Positions 17,760 to 25,696 of a stretch of DNA of 64,000 nt are shown one piece after another. The notes under the pieces are model-generated. The model searched no databases. It worked only from the letters and a program-made list of their open reading frames with translations, and was not told the origin of the DNA. The position numbers and the translations under genes were made by a program. The stretch comes from Selenomonadaceae bacterium (lineage in GTDB: Bacteria; Bacillota; Negativicutes; Selenomonadales; Selenomonadaceae), in NCBI GenBank assembly GCA_030523645.1, contig JAUNIB010000004.1, positions 1 through 64,000 on the forward strand, in the 5' to 3' direction. Numbering within the stretch: the first letter of the stretch is position 1; every line of letters starts with the position of its first letter.

Positions 17760-19451
17760 ATGAAGGTTGTTATCGTCGGCGGTGTGGCCGGTGGAGCCAG
17801 CGCCGCTGCCCGACTCAGACGACTGGACGAGGGAGCGGAGATAGTCATCTTTGAGCGGACGGGCTTCGTTTCCTATGCCAACTGCGGTCTCCCCTACTTC
17901 ATAGGCGGCGTGATACAGGACAGGAGCGAGCTGCTGCTGAAGACCCCGGAGAGTTTCTGGAGCCGGTTTCACATCACGGTGAAGGTCAGCACCGAGGTAC
18001 TGTCCGTGAACCGGGCCGCCAAGACTGTCACCGTCAAAAACCTCATCACCGGTGAGGAATGGGCCGAGCCCTACGACAAGCTGATACTCTCACCCGGAGC
18101 AAAGGCTGTCCTGCCGCCCCTTCCCGGCATTGACAGCGACAGGATATTCACCCTCCGTACCGTGGAGGATACCTTCAGGATTCACGACTTCATCGCCGCC
18201 AATCAGCCAAAGAGCGCCGTGGTCATCGGCGGCGGCTTCATCGGTCTGGAGATGGCGGAAAATCTCAGCGATAAAGGGCTGGCCGTCACTATTCTGGAGC
18301 TGCAGAGCCAGCTTATGACCACCTTTGACTCCGATATGGCTTCCTTCATCCACAACCGGCTGCGGCAGGCGGGCATCGCCCTCCGGCTGAATACCGGGGC
18401 GGCCGGATTCGAGGACAGGGACGGTAAAATCGTCACTCTGCTGAAGGACAATACCGGCATTGCCGCCGACATGGTGATAATGGCGGCAGGTGTGGCTCCC
18501 GACTCCTCCCTTGCCGTGAATGCAGGGCTGAAGACCGGTATCCGGGGCAGCATCTGTGTGGATGACCACATGAGGACTTCCGACGAGGATATTTACGCCG
18601 TAGGCGATGCGGTGCAGGTGAAGCACTTCGTCACCGGGGCCGATGCCCTTATCTCTCTGGCCGGACCTGCCAATAAGCAGGGGCGGATTGCCGCCGACAA
18701 TATCTGCGGCATTGACAGCACCTACAGCGGAAGTCTCGGCTCATCGGTTATCAAGATTTTCGATATGACGGCTGCCTCCACGGGACTGACGGAGAGAGCG
18801 GCAAGGGCCGCCGGCCTCGACTGCGAAAGCGTTGTCCTCGGCCCCATGTCCCACGCCGTCTACTACCCCGGAGCCAAGGCTCTGACCATGAAGGTAGTCT
18901 TTGAGCGGGGGACGCTCCGCATACTGGGTGCCCAAATCATCGGTGCCGAGGGAGCGGACAAGCGGCTGGATGTGATAGCCACCGCCATTCAGGCAGAGAT
19001 GAAGGCCGACAGACTGAAAAATCTCGACCTCGCCTATGCTCCGCCCTACTCTTCCGCCAAGGATCCGGTGAATATGGCGGGCTTCATCATCGAGAACATC
19101 AGCAAGGGACTCATGAAGCAGTACCACGCCGAGGATGTGGACAGCCTGCCCAGAGACGGCAGCGTTACCCTGCTGGACACTAGGACGGTGGAAGAATACG
19201 GTCGGAGCCATGCGGACGGATACATCAATATACCGCTGGACGAGCTGCGGGAGCGGCTGTCGGAGATGGACAAGACAAAGCCGGTCTATGTCATGTGCCA
19301 CAGCGGTCTCCGGAGCTACATCGCCTGCCGGATACTATCGGAGAACGGCTACGACAGCTACAACTTCTCCGGGGGCTACCGCTTCTACGAAAGCGTCTGC
19401 AACGAGAAGCTGGCCAATGACAATCTGTACCCCTGCGGGATGGAGAAGTAA
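17760..19451 (+). CDS. CoA-disulfide reductase with C-terminal rhodanese domain
   Basis: A 563-residue flavoprotein of the CoA-disulfide/persulfide reductase group, which uses NAD(P)H to reduce disulfides or CoA persulfides. FAD site MKVVIVGGVAGGASAAARLR is at the N-terminus. The single active-site cysteine is in SYANCGLPY (~Cys 43), the NAD(P)H site is AVVIGGGFIGLEMAE (~155), and a dimerisation domain follows. A rhodanese domain (~465-555) carries its own cysteine in VMCHSGLRSY. The family fusion handles polysulfide or persulfide sulfur. I place the start at ATG 17760, because the in-frame GTG at 17751 is part of the GGAGGTG ribosome binding site. Monocistronic, divergent from the sigma factor gene. 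Confidence 0.92.
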   Translation: MKVVIVGGVAGGASAAARLRRLDEGAEIVIFERTGFVSYANCGLPYFIGGVIQDRSELLLKTPESFWSRFHITVKVSTEVLSVNRAAKTVTVKNLITGEEWAEPYDKLILSPGAKAVLPPLPGIDSDRIFTLRTVEDTFRIHDFIAANQPKSAVVIGGGFIGLEMAENLSDKGLAVTILELQSQLMTTFDSDMASFIHNRLRQAGIALRLNTGAAGFEDRDGKIVTLLKDNTGIAADMVIMAAGVAPDSSLAVNAGLKTGIRGSICVDDHMRTSDEDIYAVGDAVQVKHFVTGADALISLAGPANKQGRIAADNICGIDSTYSGSLGSSVIKIFDMTAASTGLTERAARAAGLDCESVVLGPMSHAVYYPGAKALTMKVVFERGTLRILGAQIIGAEGADKRLDVIATAIQAEMKADRLKNLDLAYAPPYSSAKDPVNMAGFIIENISKGLMKQYHAEDVDSLPRDGSVTLLDTRTVEEYGRSHADGYINIPLDELRERLSEMDKTKPVYVMCHSGLRSYIACRILSENGYDSYNFSGGYRFYESVCNEKLANDNLYPCGMEK

Positions 19452-19472
19452 AATATAGTAGTGCCTATAGTA

Positions 19473-19517
19473 AATGGCTGCGGGAATGAGAGATCTTCCC
19501 GCAGCCATTCTTTTTTT
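19473..19517 (+). terminator. Terminator of the CoA-disulfide reductase gene
   Basis: Stem AATGGCTGCGGGAA against TTCCCGCAGCCATT, then CTTTTTTT. Confidence 0.93.
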
Positions 19518-19526
19518 CCGTTATAA

Positions 19527-19597
19527 TTTGGATTATATTCCAAACTTGTATTGAATATCACTTTAATTCGGAGTATAATCCAAATTAAAGTGATATT
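19527..19597 (+). promoter_or_regulatory. Promoter with palindromic operators for the second DUF4143 ATPase
   Basis: TTGAAT (19551) and TATAAT (19574) with a 17-base spacer form the promoter. Two related 18-bp palindromes, TTTGGATTATATTCCAAA (19527) and TTCGGAGTATAATCCAAA (19567), start exactly 40 bp apart, the second covering the -10. A perfect 15-bp inverted repeat (AATATCACTTTAATT, 19554-19568, with 19583-19597) overlaps the second. The layout suggests a repressor binding on one face of the helix. Confidence 0.72.
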
Positions 19598-19618
19598 TTG
19601 TGAAAGATAGGTGGTACT

Positions 19619-20836
19619 ATGCAATACATAGAGCGGAAGGAATATCTTGACTTCCTCTGTCGCTATAGAGATTTGGAACTTATAAAGGTAGTCTCCGGCG
19701 TCAGACGCTGCGGCAAATCCACTCTTTTCAAGCTGTTTAGAGAAAAGCTGCTGTCAGAGGGAATCTCAGAATCCCAGCTGATTACTATAAATTTTGAAGA
19801 TATGGACTTTGAACATCTACTTGAATACAGAGCCCTGCATGAATATATTTTAACTAAGTCCAAGGATAATTCACAAAAGACTACCTATGTATTTTTAGAT
19901 GAAATACAAAGAGTAGATGGATTTGAAAAGTGCATTAACAGCCTAGCCCTAAGAGAAAATCTAGATATATACATCACCGGCTCCAACGGATACTTTCTTT
20001 CCGGCGAGCTTGCCACACTGCTTACCGGACGATATGTAGAGCTGAAGATGCTGCCTTTGTCCTTCAAGGAATACTGCAGTGGCCCGGTTGCAAAATCGAC
20101 CATTTCTTTGCGGGAAAAATACGCCAAATATGTAAGGGAAAGCTCCTTTCCCTACGCCGCAACAACTCTGTCCGGCAAACCGGAAGAAATAAATCAATAT
20201 CTGGAATCACTTTATAATACAATTCTCGTTAAAGATATTCTGACTAGAATTCAGGTGCGAGATGTAAAAATCCTGGACAGTATGCTCAGATATACCCTCA
20301 AGAACATAGGCAGCCTCATTACGCCTCACAAAATATCGAATTCCCTGTCCAGTGCCGGAAGGAAAACTGATACAAAGACAATTGAAAGATATTTGCAGAG
20401 TCTGCAGGACAGTCTCGTCCTCTATCAAGCTGACCGCTATGATCTGAAGGGTAAAGAAGTCCTGAAAATCAATGCCAAATATTATGTGGTAGATATTGCT
20501 CTGCGATATTTGCTGACAGGCGGCGCTGGCAAAGACAGCGGTCACATGCTGGAGAATGTTGTATATTTGGAATTGCTGCGGCGCGGCTATCGGGTATCTG
20601 TTGGACAGCTCCCCGGCGGAGAAATTGACTTTGTGGCAGAAAAGCAGGGACACCTCAGCTACTATCAGGTGGCTGAATCTGTGCTGTCTGATGATGTACT
20701 GGCAAGAGAGCTGGCACCATTGCAAACCTTGAAGGACAACTTCCCAAAATATCTGCTTACAATGGATGAATTGCCGGTCCAGCATGACGGTATCCAGCAG
20801 CTGAATGTACTGGAATGGCTGTGCGGCAATATTTGA
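19619..20836 (+). CDS. AAA ATPase of the DUF4143 family, second copy
   Basis: A 405-residue paralogue of the protein at 5274. Walker A is GVRRCGKS (~27-34), Walker B is YVFLDEIQ (~90-97) and YITGSNGYFLSGE follows. The C-terminal nuclease-like motif is GGEIDFVAEKQGHLSYYQV. Function unknown; some family genes behave as stand-alone accessory genes. It is AT-richer than the flanking housekeeping genes, with a strong promoter and a symmetrical operator immediately upstream, so tight regulation is likely. The start is the ATG at 19619 with gataggtggt as ribosome binding site. It is followed by a bidirectional terminator. Confidence 0.9.
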   Translation: MQYIERKEYLDFLCRYRDLELIKVVSGVRRCGKSTLFKLFREKLLSEGISESQLITINFEDMDFEHLLEYRALHEYILTKSKDNSQKTTYVFLDEIQRVDGFEKCINSLALRENLDIYITGSNGYFLSGELATLLTGRYVELKMLPLSFKEYCSGPVAKSTISLREKYAKYVRESSFPYAATTLSGKPEEINQYLESLYNTILVKDILTRIQVRDVKILDSMLRYTLKNIGSLITPHKISNSLSSAGRKTDTKTIERYLQSLQDSLVLYQADRYDLKGKEVLKINAKYYVVDIALRYLLTGGAGKDSGHMLENVVYLELLRRGYRVSVGQLPGGEIDFVAEKQGHLSYYQVAESVLSDDVLARELAPLQTLKDNFPKYLLTMDELPVQHDGIQQLNVLEWLCGNI

Positions 20837-20837
20837 A

Positions 20838-20888
20838 AAAATAGCGAAGTCGACGCCAAGATTATTATGGCATCGACTTCGCTATTAC
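20838..20888. terminator. Bidirectional terminator between convergent genes
   Basis: A 19-bp stem, AATAGCGAAGTCGACGCCA with its near-perfect complement, A-rich on the left and T-containing on the right. Confidence 0.88.
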
Positions 20889-20915
20889 TTTACAAATTTT
20901 TTATCAGGCTTTCCC

Positions 20916-21674
20916 TCAAGTTCCCTTTACCTCTTCTTCCTCATAAAACAGTTCGTCCTGTTTTGAGGCAGCACTCGTACTTGAAGTATTCGGTACACTT
21001 GCTGAGCCACTTACAACTTCTTCCGAATATTCTTCCTCAGATGAATCCTGTCCGCTATTCACAGCAGGTTCATAATATTCATCTTCCTCCGCTTCGTCCT
21101 CCGAGACATATAACTCTGACTCATCATTATATCCAAACCATCTTGCTTTCGGATCCCAAAACAATCTGTAGACAGTTGGATTCTTATTACCGGTTTCGCT
21201 AAATGCCAGAATCAAATCTCCAGTTTTTCCTACAAACATTAGAGGCACCGGATGTGGCGATTTATAATCCTTGCTATCAATGTATTTATGCAGTTTTTTA
21301 TCCTTTGCATCATACCCCATAAGGACTACACGCTGAGCGGTATTTAACCCAAGGAATATCCCGTCATCCTCCACATGCCTGTATACGGATATTGAATATC
21401 CGCCCGGAACTTCAGGGCAATTACCTTCAGATATTCTTTTTCCGTTTACCCAGACAATCAGATGATACTTTGCCTTGGACTTTCCAAATCTAAGATTTCT
21501 AAACCTAATCTTGATTGTATTTTCACCTGCCTGATATGTTCGCTCCCATGCTTTATCCGGTCCGAGTTTAAGCATTCCTGTACGAGCTATTGCCATAAAT
21601 TGTCCCGCTTCTGCAGGACTGCTGCTCAACAGTATCGTGAACATCAAGAGCATCAACAGCAAAAATCTTTTCAA
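20916..21674 (-). CDS. Secreted protein with acidic C-terminal tail, unknown function
   Basis: I do not recognise a family. The 252-residue product begins with a clear signal peptide (MKRFLLLMLLMFTILLSSSP, cleavage after AEA at ~23). A compact middle region (~25-180) with many beta-strand-like segments follows, then a low-complexity acidic tail (~185-252) full of E, D and S. It starts 15 bases after the stop of the zinc-ribbon membrane protein gene, so it is the last gene of a three-gene operon. The operon is AT-rich and uses A/T-ending codons unlike the neighbouring housekeeping genes, which suggests transfer. Confidence 0.75.
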   Translation of the reverse strand: MKRFLLLMLLMFTILLSSSPAEAGQFMAIARTGMLKLGPDKAWERTYQAGENTIKIRFRNLRFGKSKAKYHLIVWVNGKRISEGNCPEVPGGYSISVYRHVEDDGIFLGLNTAQRVVLMGYDAKDKKLHKYIDSKDYKSPHPVPLMFVGKTGDLILAFSETGNKNPTVYRLFWDPKARWFGYNDESELYVSEDEAEEDEYYEPAVNSGQDSSEEEYSEEVVSGSASVPNTSSTSAASKQDELFYEEEEVKGT

Positions 21675-21689
21675 GCTAATTCCCCCTCA

Positions 21690-23384
21690 TCACGGCTGCT
21701 TCTTGGGCTTCAGACTCATCCATGTCAAATCGTGCGCTTCTGCGCTAAAGTGTGTCGTTGAGCCAGCCTTAACACCCTCTATAGGTATCGTCAATGGAAT
21801 GACCGCACTCTGTTTAGGCTTCAGAATAGAAGAAAATTTTACCTCGGGAACATTGTAGCCCTTTATAGCTGCCATTACCTTTCCGGGGTTATTTATTTCA
21901 TCAAAAGCCTCCACATCTATCTGCATCTTTGTCACTCTGGAAACAGGTTTATCAGTGCCATTATAGAACTGTCCATCCAGCACGATTTCTCCATCCTTGC
22001 GAGTAACCTGCGTAATGACATATACAACTTCGGTTTTTTCCCTGAAATTCTTTACTCTTTCATGCTGTGCCTTTCTTCCCTTTGCTATTATCTCCTTTGC
22101 TTCCTTTGATCTTTTTTCCTTCCTGGCAACAGTATACTTAGCCAGCAAATTTACCAGCTTAGGCTGCTCCTTGAGTTTAGAGAAGTCTATTCCCTCAAAT
22201 TTAATCTGGTCAATGATTGCATTCTGCTTTGCTGTCAGCTCTTGGACATTTCCACTTACCTTTTCTATGTCACGCCCCGGAGCCAGCACCTCAGCAGTCT
22301 TTAGTAATATAGCTCTTTCCAGCTCTACACTTTTGACTAAGCGAATATGTTCAACACTGTATTTGTCCGGCGGAGTTGTAGATTTCAAATCTTCGTGAAT
22401 CTTTTTAAGGTTTGCCGCTGCAGATTCCAGTTTAGCGGCCATCGCATCTACCGCAGACTGGTCATAGTTCTTATCCATAAGTTCCAGTTCCGCAATAATC
22501 GGCGGCATGACAGAAGCTGCCTCTGCATAGCTGCTAACTTTCGACTCATACCTTGACACACCGAACTTGCCGAACACGAAATATCCGCCAATGCAGACAA
22601 TAGCCACAGCTGCGGCTATTGCGATTTTCTTGACCGGAATCTTCTCTGCAAAGTCTTCTTCCTGAGCCTTTTCCAAGAGATTATTGGCCCCGGTCAGCAT
22701 TTTTGATTTCGACTTGTCGACTAAAACTCCCAGATTTTTCTTCATCCGGTCAAGTTCTTCTTTATCCCGCTCCTTGGCTCGCTCCATTATTATTTGTTGC
22801 TGAACCTGGCTGCTCTGGTTGACGAGATTTGCGACTTCCTGCTCCGCAGAAATGCTATTCGCACTGTTTGCCGCAGCTTCTTCAGCAGGAATAGATGCAC
22901 CTTCATTTTCCTGCGGTACATCAGTCTGCTGCTCGCCATACTGCGGAGCCTGATTTACTTGCTGCTCACCATTGTCCACAACAAAGGTATATCCACAGGT
23001 ACGGCAAACAAACGACCTACTGTATATATCAAGCAATTCCAAATATGTAGTCTCGTTGTATCGCGTATCTCTGTAGAATTTATATGCAGGCCACAAAAGC
23101 AGTAAAATTGCACTTAATATATAACTCAGACATTCGTCTATCTGTACACTGGTAAAACGGTTAAACGCCGCACAGAAATTAAATATTGAGCACCAGGTTA
23201 AGAGCCATGTAAACACACTCATCGGCATTTTAGGTGCAGGTGGATTGAAATCTGGTCTGTTTTGGTAAGTTTTTATGAATTGTAAATCATCCTGTACTAT
23301 AGTATTACCGAATGTATCTTTTGCTATACCAAACCATTCACACATATGTGAACCACAGTTTGGACATTTTACACCGTCATTCAT
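21690..23384 (-). CDS. Zinc-ribbon membrane protein with extracytoplasmic FxLYD-like domain
   Basis: A 564-residue protein of unknown function. An N-terminal zinc ribbon (CPNCGSHMCEWFG) and later CRTCGY (~130) form the probable metal site. Two hydrophobic helices (~60-100) follow. There is then a long low-complexity E/Q/N-rich region (~150-230) and another transmembrane helix (IAIAAAVAIVCIGGYFVFG, ~250-268). A helical region comes next, and finally a beta domain (~445-560; GEIVLDGQFYNGTDKPVSRV) that resembles FxLYD domains. The arrangement suggests a membrane sensor or scaffold, but that is inference. The ribosome binding site gaggaggtga overlaps the stop of the upstream small gene, pointing to translational coupling. 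Confidence 0.75.
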   Translation of the reverse strand: MNDGVKCPNCGSHMCEWFGIAKDTFGNTIVQDDLQFIKTYQNRPDFNPPAPKMPMSVFTWLLTWCSIFNFCAAFNRFTSVQIDECLSYILSAILLLLWPAYKFYRDTRYNETTYLELLDIYSRSFVCRTCGYTFVVDNGEQQVNQAPQYGEQQTDVPQENEGASIPAEEAAANSANSISAEQEVANLVNQSSQVQQQIIMERAKERDKEELDRMKKNLGVLVDKSKSKMLTGANNLLEKAQEEDFAEKIPVKKIAIAAAVAIVCIGGYFVFGKFGVSRYESKVSSYAEAASVMPPIIAELELMDKNYDQSAVDAMAAKLESAAANLKKIHEDLKSTTPPDKYSVEHIRLVKSVELERAILLKTAEVLAPGRDIEKVSGNVQELTAKQNAIIDQIKFEGIDFSKLKEQPKLVNLLAKYTVARKEKRSKEAKEIIAKGRKAQHERVKNFREKTEVVYVITQVTRKDGEIVLDGQFYNGTDKPVSRVTKMQIDVEAFDEINNPGKVMAAIKGYNVPEVKFSSILKPKQSAVIPLTIPIEGVKAGSTTHFSAEAHDLTWMSLKPKKQP

Positions 23385-23388
23385 TTTA

Positions 23389-23529
23389 TCACCTCCTCTC
23401 TATCTCCCTAGAAGTACGGCGAAAATCTCTAACCCCTGGCAACTGATAGAACATTTCTTTAATTAAGCCCCATACTCCTCCTAAAGACATCAATACAAAA
23501 ATCTTTATAAAACCAATAACATAACGCAT
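23389..23529 (-). CDS. Small membrane protein of 46 residues, start of the zinc-ribbon operon
   Basis: A short open frame, MRYVIGFIKIFVLMSLGGVW and on to a basic end (RDFRRTSREIERR). It has a strong ribosome binding site (ttggaggtgtttggt before the ATG). The hydrophobic segment covers residues ~4-22. Its final codons and TGA lie in the gagaggaggtga that serves as ribosome binding site for the next gene, so coupling is built in. No family recognised. Good signals at both ends make it more than a chance frame. Confidence 0.6.
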   Translation of the reverse strand: MRYVIGFIKIFVLMSLGGVWGLIKEMFYQLPGVRDFRRTSREIERR

Positions 23530-23677
23530 ACCAAACACCTCCAACAGGAGGAATTATATCACATCTGCCCCCCCCGAAAAGACACATGTTATATTTAATT
23601 TGCATCTTAATTTAGTTTTCTATACATCACATCTCACTAATTTTTAGACTATAACCCATACCTACTACCGTATATAA

Positions 23678-23724
23678 AAATCGACAGGCGATACCGTAAT
23701 CAATACAGTATTGCCTGTCGATTT
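23678..23724 (-). terminator. Terminator after pncC
   Basis: Stem AAATCGACAGGC...GCCTGTCGATTT. Its sequence resembles a diverged version of the 57-bp element at 15185, so terminator hairpins here form a family. The rest of 23530-23776 is AT-rich and holds the presumed promoter of the operon to its left. Confidence 0.8.
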
Positions 23725-23776
23725 ATACATTATCATATTCCAAACTAAGTCCAACTACTAATAAGCTGTATATTGC

Positions 23777-24259
23777 TTATTTTGCCGACAGCAACTCCGC
23801 CAGCTTCTCATACACCTCTTTGGCGTAGTACTCCTTTATCTCCCGACGGGTCATGCCCCTCACATCCGCCTTGATACTGTATTCGTATATGTCGCCGCCG
23901 ATGATAATGCAGTAGTAGGCTTCTCCCTGCACACTGTCCGCATTGCTGGGGTCAACATTGCCGGTGGTGCCGGTGATGGCCACGGCAATATCGGCGCAGT
24001 AGGCTTCCTGTACCGCCGCCGCCATCTCCTGCGCGCACTGCGGCGAGTAGACGCCGTATTCCTCGATGACATAGGGAGATACGCCAGCCGCCTCCTTGGC
24101 TTCGTTGGAGTAGGTGACGACACTGCCCTTGAAGATGGCCGATGCGCCCTCGGTGTCCGTCAGGAGGGAGGCAAGGAGGCCGGAGGTACAGCTTTCCATG
24201 AAGGTTATTGTCCAATTGGAGGCTATCAGCTTTTCGGTAACTTCTTTTGCTCTGTTCAT
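23777..24259 (-). CDS. pncC: Nicotinamide-nucleotide amidohydrolase (CinA C-terminal family)
   Basis: A 160-residue stand-alone CinA C-terminal domain. PncC deamidates NMN to nicotinic acid mononucleotide in NAD recycling. The family motif is seen in ITFMESCTSGLLASLLTD (~18-35), then FKGSVVTYSNEAK and VAITGTTGN where the family usually reads GIAGP, so the catalytic loop is slightly unusual. The frame can be read further upstream, but those codons lie in a family A repeat, so I choose ATG 24259 (MNRAKEVTEKL). Single gene with its own terminator. Confidence 0.85.
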   Translation of the reverse strand: MNRAKEVTEKLIASNWTITFMESCTSGLLASLLTDTEGASAIFKGSVVTYSNEAKEAAGVSPYVIEEYGVYSPQCAQEMAAAVQEAYCADIAVAITGTTGNVDPSNADSVQGEAYYCIIIGGDIYEYSIKADVRGMTRREIKEYYAKEVYEKLAELLSAK

Positions 24260-24285
24260 TCCCGTGACCCTCTCTGTATTTTCTG

Positions 24286-24386
24286 ACCTCACCCACCGCC
24301 TACGGCGGTCCCCCCTCCCCAATGGGGAGGGTAATAACCTTCCCCTCTGGGGAAGGTGGCCGAGCGTAGCGAGGTCGGATGAGGTT
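24286..24386. repeat. Family A repeats between ygjP-like gene and pncC
   Basis: cctcacccaccgcctacggc with a ccctccccaatggggaggg hairpin, then an inverted copy ending ggatgaggt. Confidence 0.85.
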
Positions 24387-24390
24387 TCAA

Positions 24391-24954
24391 TTATTTATGG
24401 CACCTCATCATTATCTCACTGCCGTGCTCCTTCAGCCACTTATTCCACCGGCGATACTCCGGATACACCCGCAGGACATGAGCATAGAATCTCTCGGAAT
24501 GATTCATCTCCAGCCGATGACACAGCTCATGTACCACAATGGCGTCGATAACCTCCGGCGGCGTCAGCATCAGGAGGCAGTTGAAATTCAGATTGCCCTT
24601 CACGGAGCAGCTGCCCCACTTGGTCTTCTGATTGCGAATGGTGATTCGTCCGTAGGTGACGCCCAGTATGGCGGCGTAGTGCTGCACTCTGCCGGGTATA
24701 TAGGCAAGTGCTCTGTCAGCCAAACGGCTGATGTCATCCACTGTCAGCGGCGGCAGACTATTCGCTCTTGCCTGACGCTCCTGCACGATGGCGGTGTGCT
24801 TCTCTATCCAGCTCCGGTTCTTCTCTATCATTTCCCTGGTCTGCTTGACGGTGGTACGCATCGGCACCCGGAGGATGACGGTACCTTCGTTGTTTATCTC
24901 TATCCGCACCGTCCGCCGCCGGCTCTTTATTACTTCGTATTTTATTTCGTCCAT
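24391..24954 (-). CDS. YgjP-like metallopeptidase (DUF45 family)
   Basis: A 187-residue predicted zinc peptidase of the YgjP/DUF45 (M48-related) family. The active site is VVHELCHRLEMNHSERFY (~140-157), giving HExxH plus a downstream His. The conserved QKTKWGSCSVKGNLNFN segment (~108-124) precedes it. Physiological substrate unknown; some family members are associated with restriction-modification loci, but none is present here. The start is the ATG at 24954. Its 3' end abuts a family A repeat and upstream repeats separate it from the DUF559 gene, so it is probably transcribed alone. Confidence 0.88.
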   Translation of the reverse strand: MDEIKYEVIKSRRRTVRIEINNEGTVILRVPMRTTVKQTREMIEKNRSWIEKHTAIVQERQARANSLPPLTVDDISRLADRALAYIPGRVQHYAAILGVTYGRITIRNQKTKWGSCSVKGNLNFNCLLMLTPPEVIDAIVVHELCHRLEMNHSERFYAHVLRVYPEYRRWNKWLKEHGSEIMMRCHK

Positions 24955-24976
24955 GATTATAATTGGTGATGTTCAG

Positions 24977-25090
24977 ACCTCATCCACCAGCTTCGCTGGT
25001 CCCCCTTCCCCAGAGGGGAAGGTTTTAGATTGATTATATGTTACCTCATCCGTCTCGCTTCGCGAGCCACCTTCTCCATAGGAGAAGGTC
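24977..25090. repeat. Two tandem family A repeats
   Basis: Hairpins ccagcttcgctgg and tctcgcttcgcgagc, with the conserved linker attagaccgattata after the second. A ~75-bp stretch including linkers recurs almost unchanged near the second DUF559 gene (36183-36255). Confidence 0.85.
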
Positions 25091-25137
25091 ATTAGACCGA
25101 TTATATTGTATCCCATTTGTCGCTTTAGGCTGACACC

Positions 25138-25569
25138 TTATTCAGAATAGAAGGCCGTAACCCTCTCCTTTGGAGAGGGGGGACCGCCGTAGGCGGTGGG
25201 TGAGGTTTCTTTACCTATAATTCTGCTTTTTACAATTCTGTCTATATCCTCACAGACACTTCTAAATTCTGTATTTATCTGCCTATTGTTGTATCTGATT
25301 ACTTTTATTCCAAGTTTAGCCAATATGTCATCTCTTTCGATATCAGCCGTTACTTTTTCCTCTTCATAGTGCTGAGTGCCATCTATTTCGATAGCCAACT
25401 TAGCTTCTGAACAGTAAAAATCAACTATAAATTGCTGAATAGGTAATTGTCGTCTGAATTGCTTTGGATAGCCGCGAAGGTATTGATACCAAAGCTTCTT
25501 CTCTTCTTCCGTCATTTCCTTGCGCAGTTTCCTTGAATACTTCTTAAGATATGATTCATAAATGCGCAT
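25138..25569 (-). CDS. DUF559 (Vsr-like) endonuclease, copy 1, tail extended into repeat
   Basis: A 143-residue DUF559 protein, a family with the very-short-patch-repair/restriction endonuclease fold. The core has MTEEEKKLWYQYLRGYPKQF, IQQFIVDFYCSEAKLAIEID (the catalytic-type DFYC...ExD segment) and KLGIKVIRYNNRQI. Compared with the copy at 35758 the normal stop codon has changed (AAGTAA to AAAGAA). Translation therefore runs 23 residues into the adjoining family A repeat (SPTAYGGPPSPKERV). No ordinary leader exists: the ATG directly follows the repeat end ggatgaggtagt, whose GAGGT is the only possible ribosome binding site. Role unknown; possibly tied to repeat spread. Confidence 0.85.
   Translation of the reverse strand: MRIYESYLKKYSRKLRKEMTEEEKKLWYQYLRGYPKQFRRQLPIQQFIVDFYCSEAKLAIEIDGTQHYEEEKVTADIERDDILAKLGIKVIRYNNRQINTEFRSVCEDIDRIVKSRIIGKETSPTAYGGPPSPKERVTAFYSE
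25160..25208. repeat. Family A repeat forming the 3' end of DUF559 copy 1
   Basis: ccctctcctttggagaggg hairpin and ccgccgtaggcgg hairpin, ending gtgggtgaggttt. It is translated as the C-terminal tail. Confidence 0.85.
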
Positions 25570-25690
25570 ACTACCTCATCCACCAGCTTCGCTGGTCCCC
25601 CTTCCCCAGAGGGGAAGGTCATTAGACTGATTATTAGTTACCTCATCCACCAGCTTCGCTGGTCCCCCTTCCCCAGAGGGGAAGGTTTTA
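25570..25690. repeat. Two near-identical family A repeats upstream of DUF559 copy 1
   Basis: Two copies of the unit with hairpins ccagcttcgctgg and ccttccccagaggggaagg, separated by the linker cattagactgattattagt. Confidence 0.9.
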
Positions 25691-25696
25691 GATTGA

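Noticed and set aside
24260-24322. N-terminal extension of PncC
   Set aside because: The extra residues (MGRGDRRRRWVRSE) are encoded by a family A repeat; ATG 24259 aligns with the family start.
25570-25690. CRISPR-like tandem repeats with short linkers
   Set aside because: Repeat units are palindromic pairs also found singly all over the window. The linkers are conserved rather than unique, and no cas genes are present.
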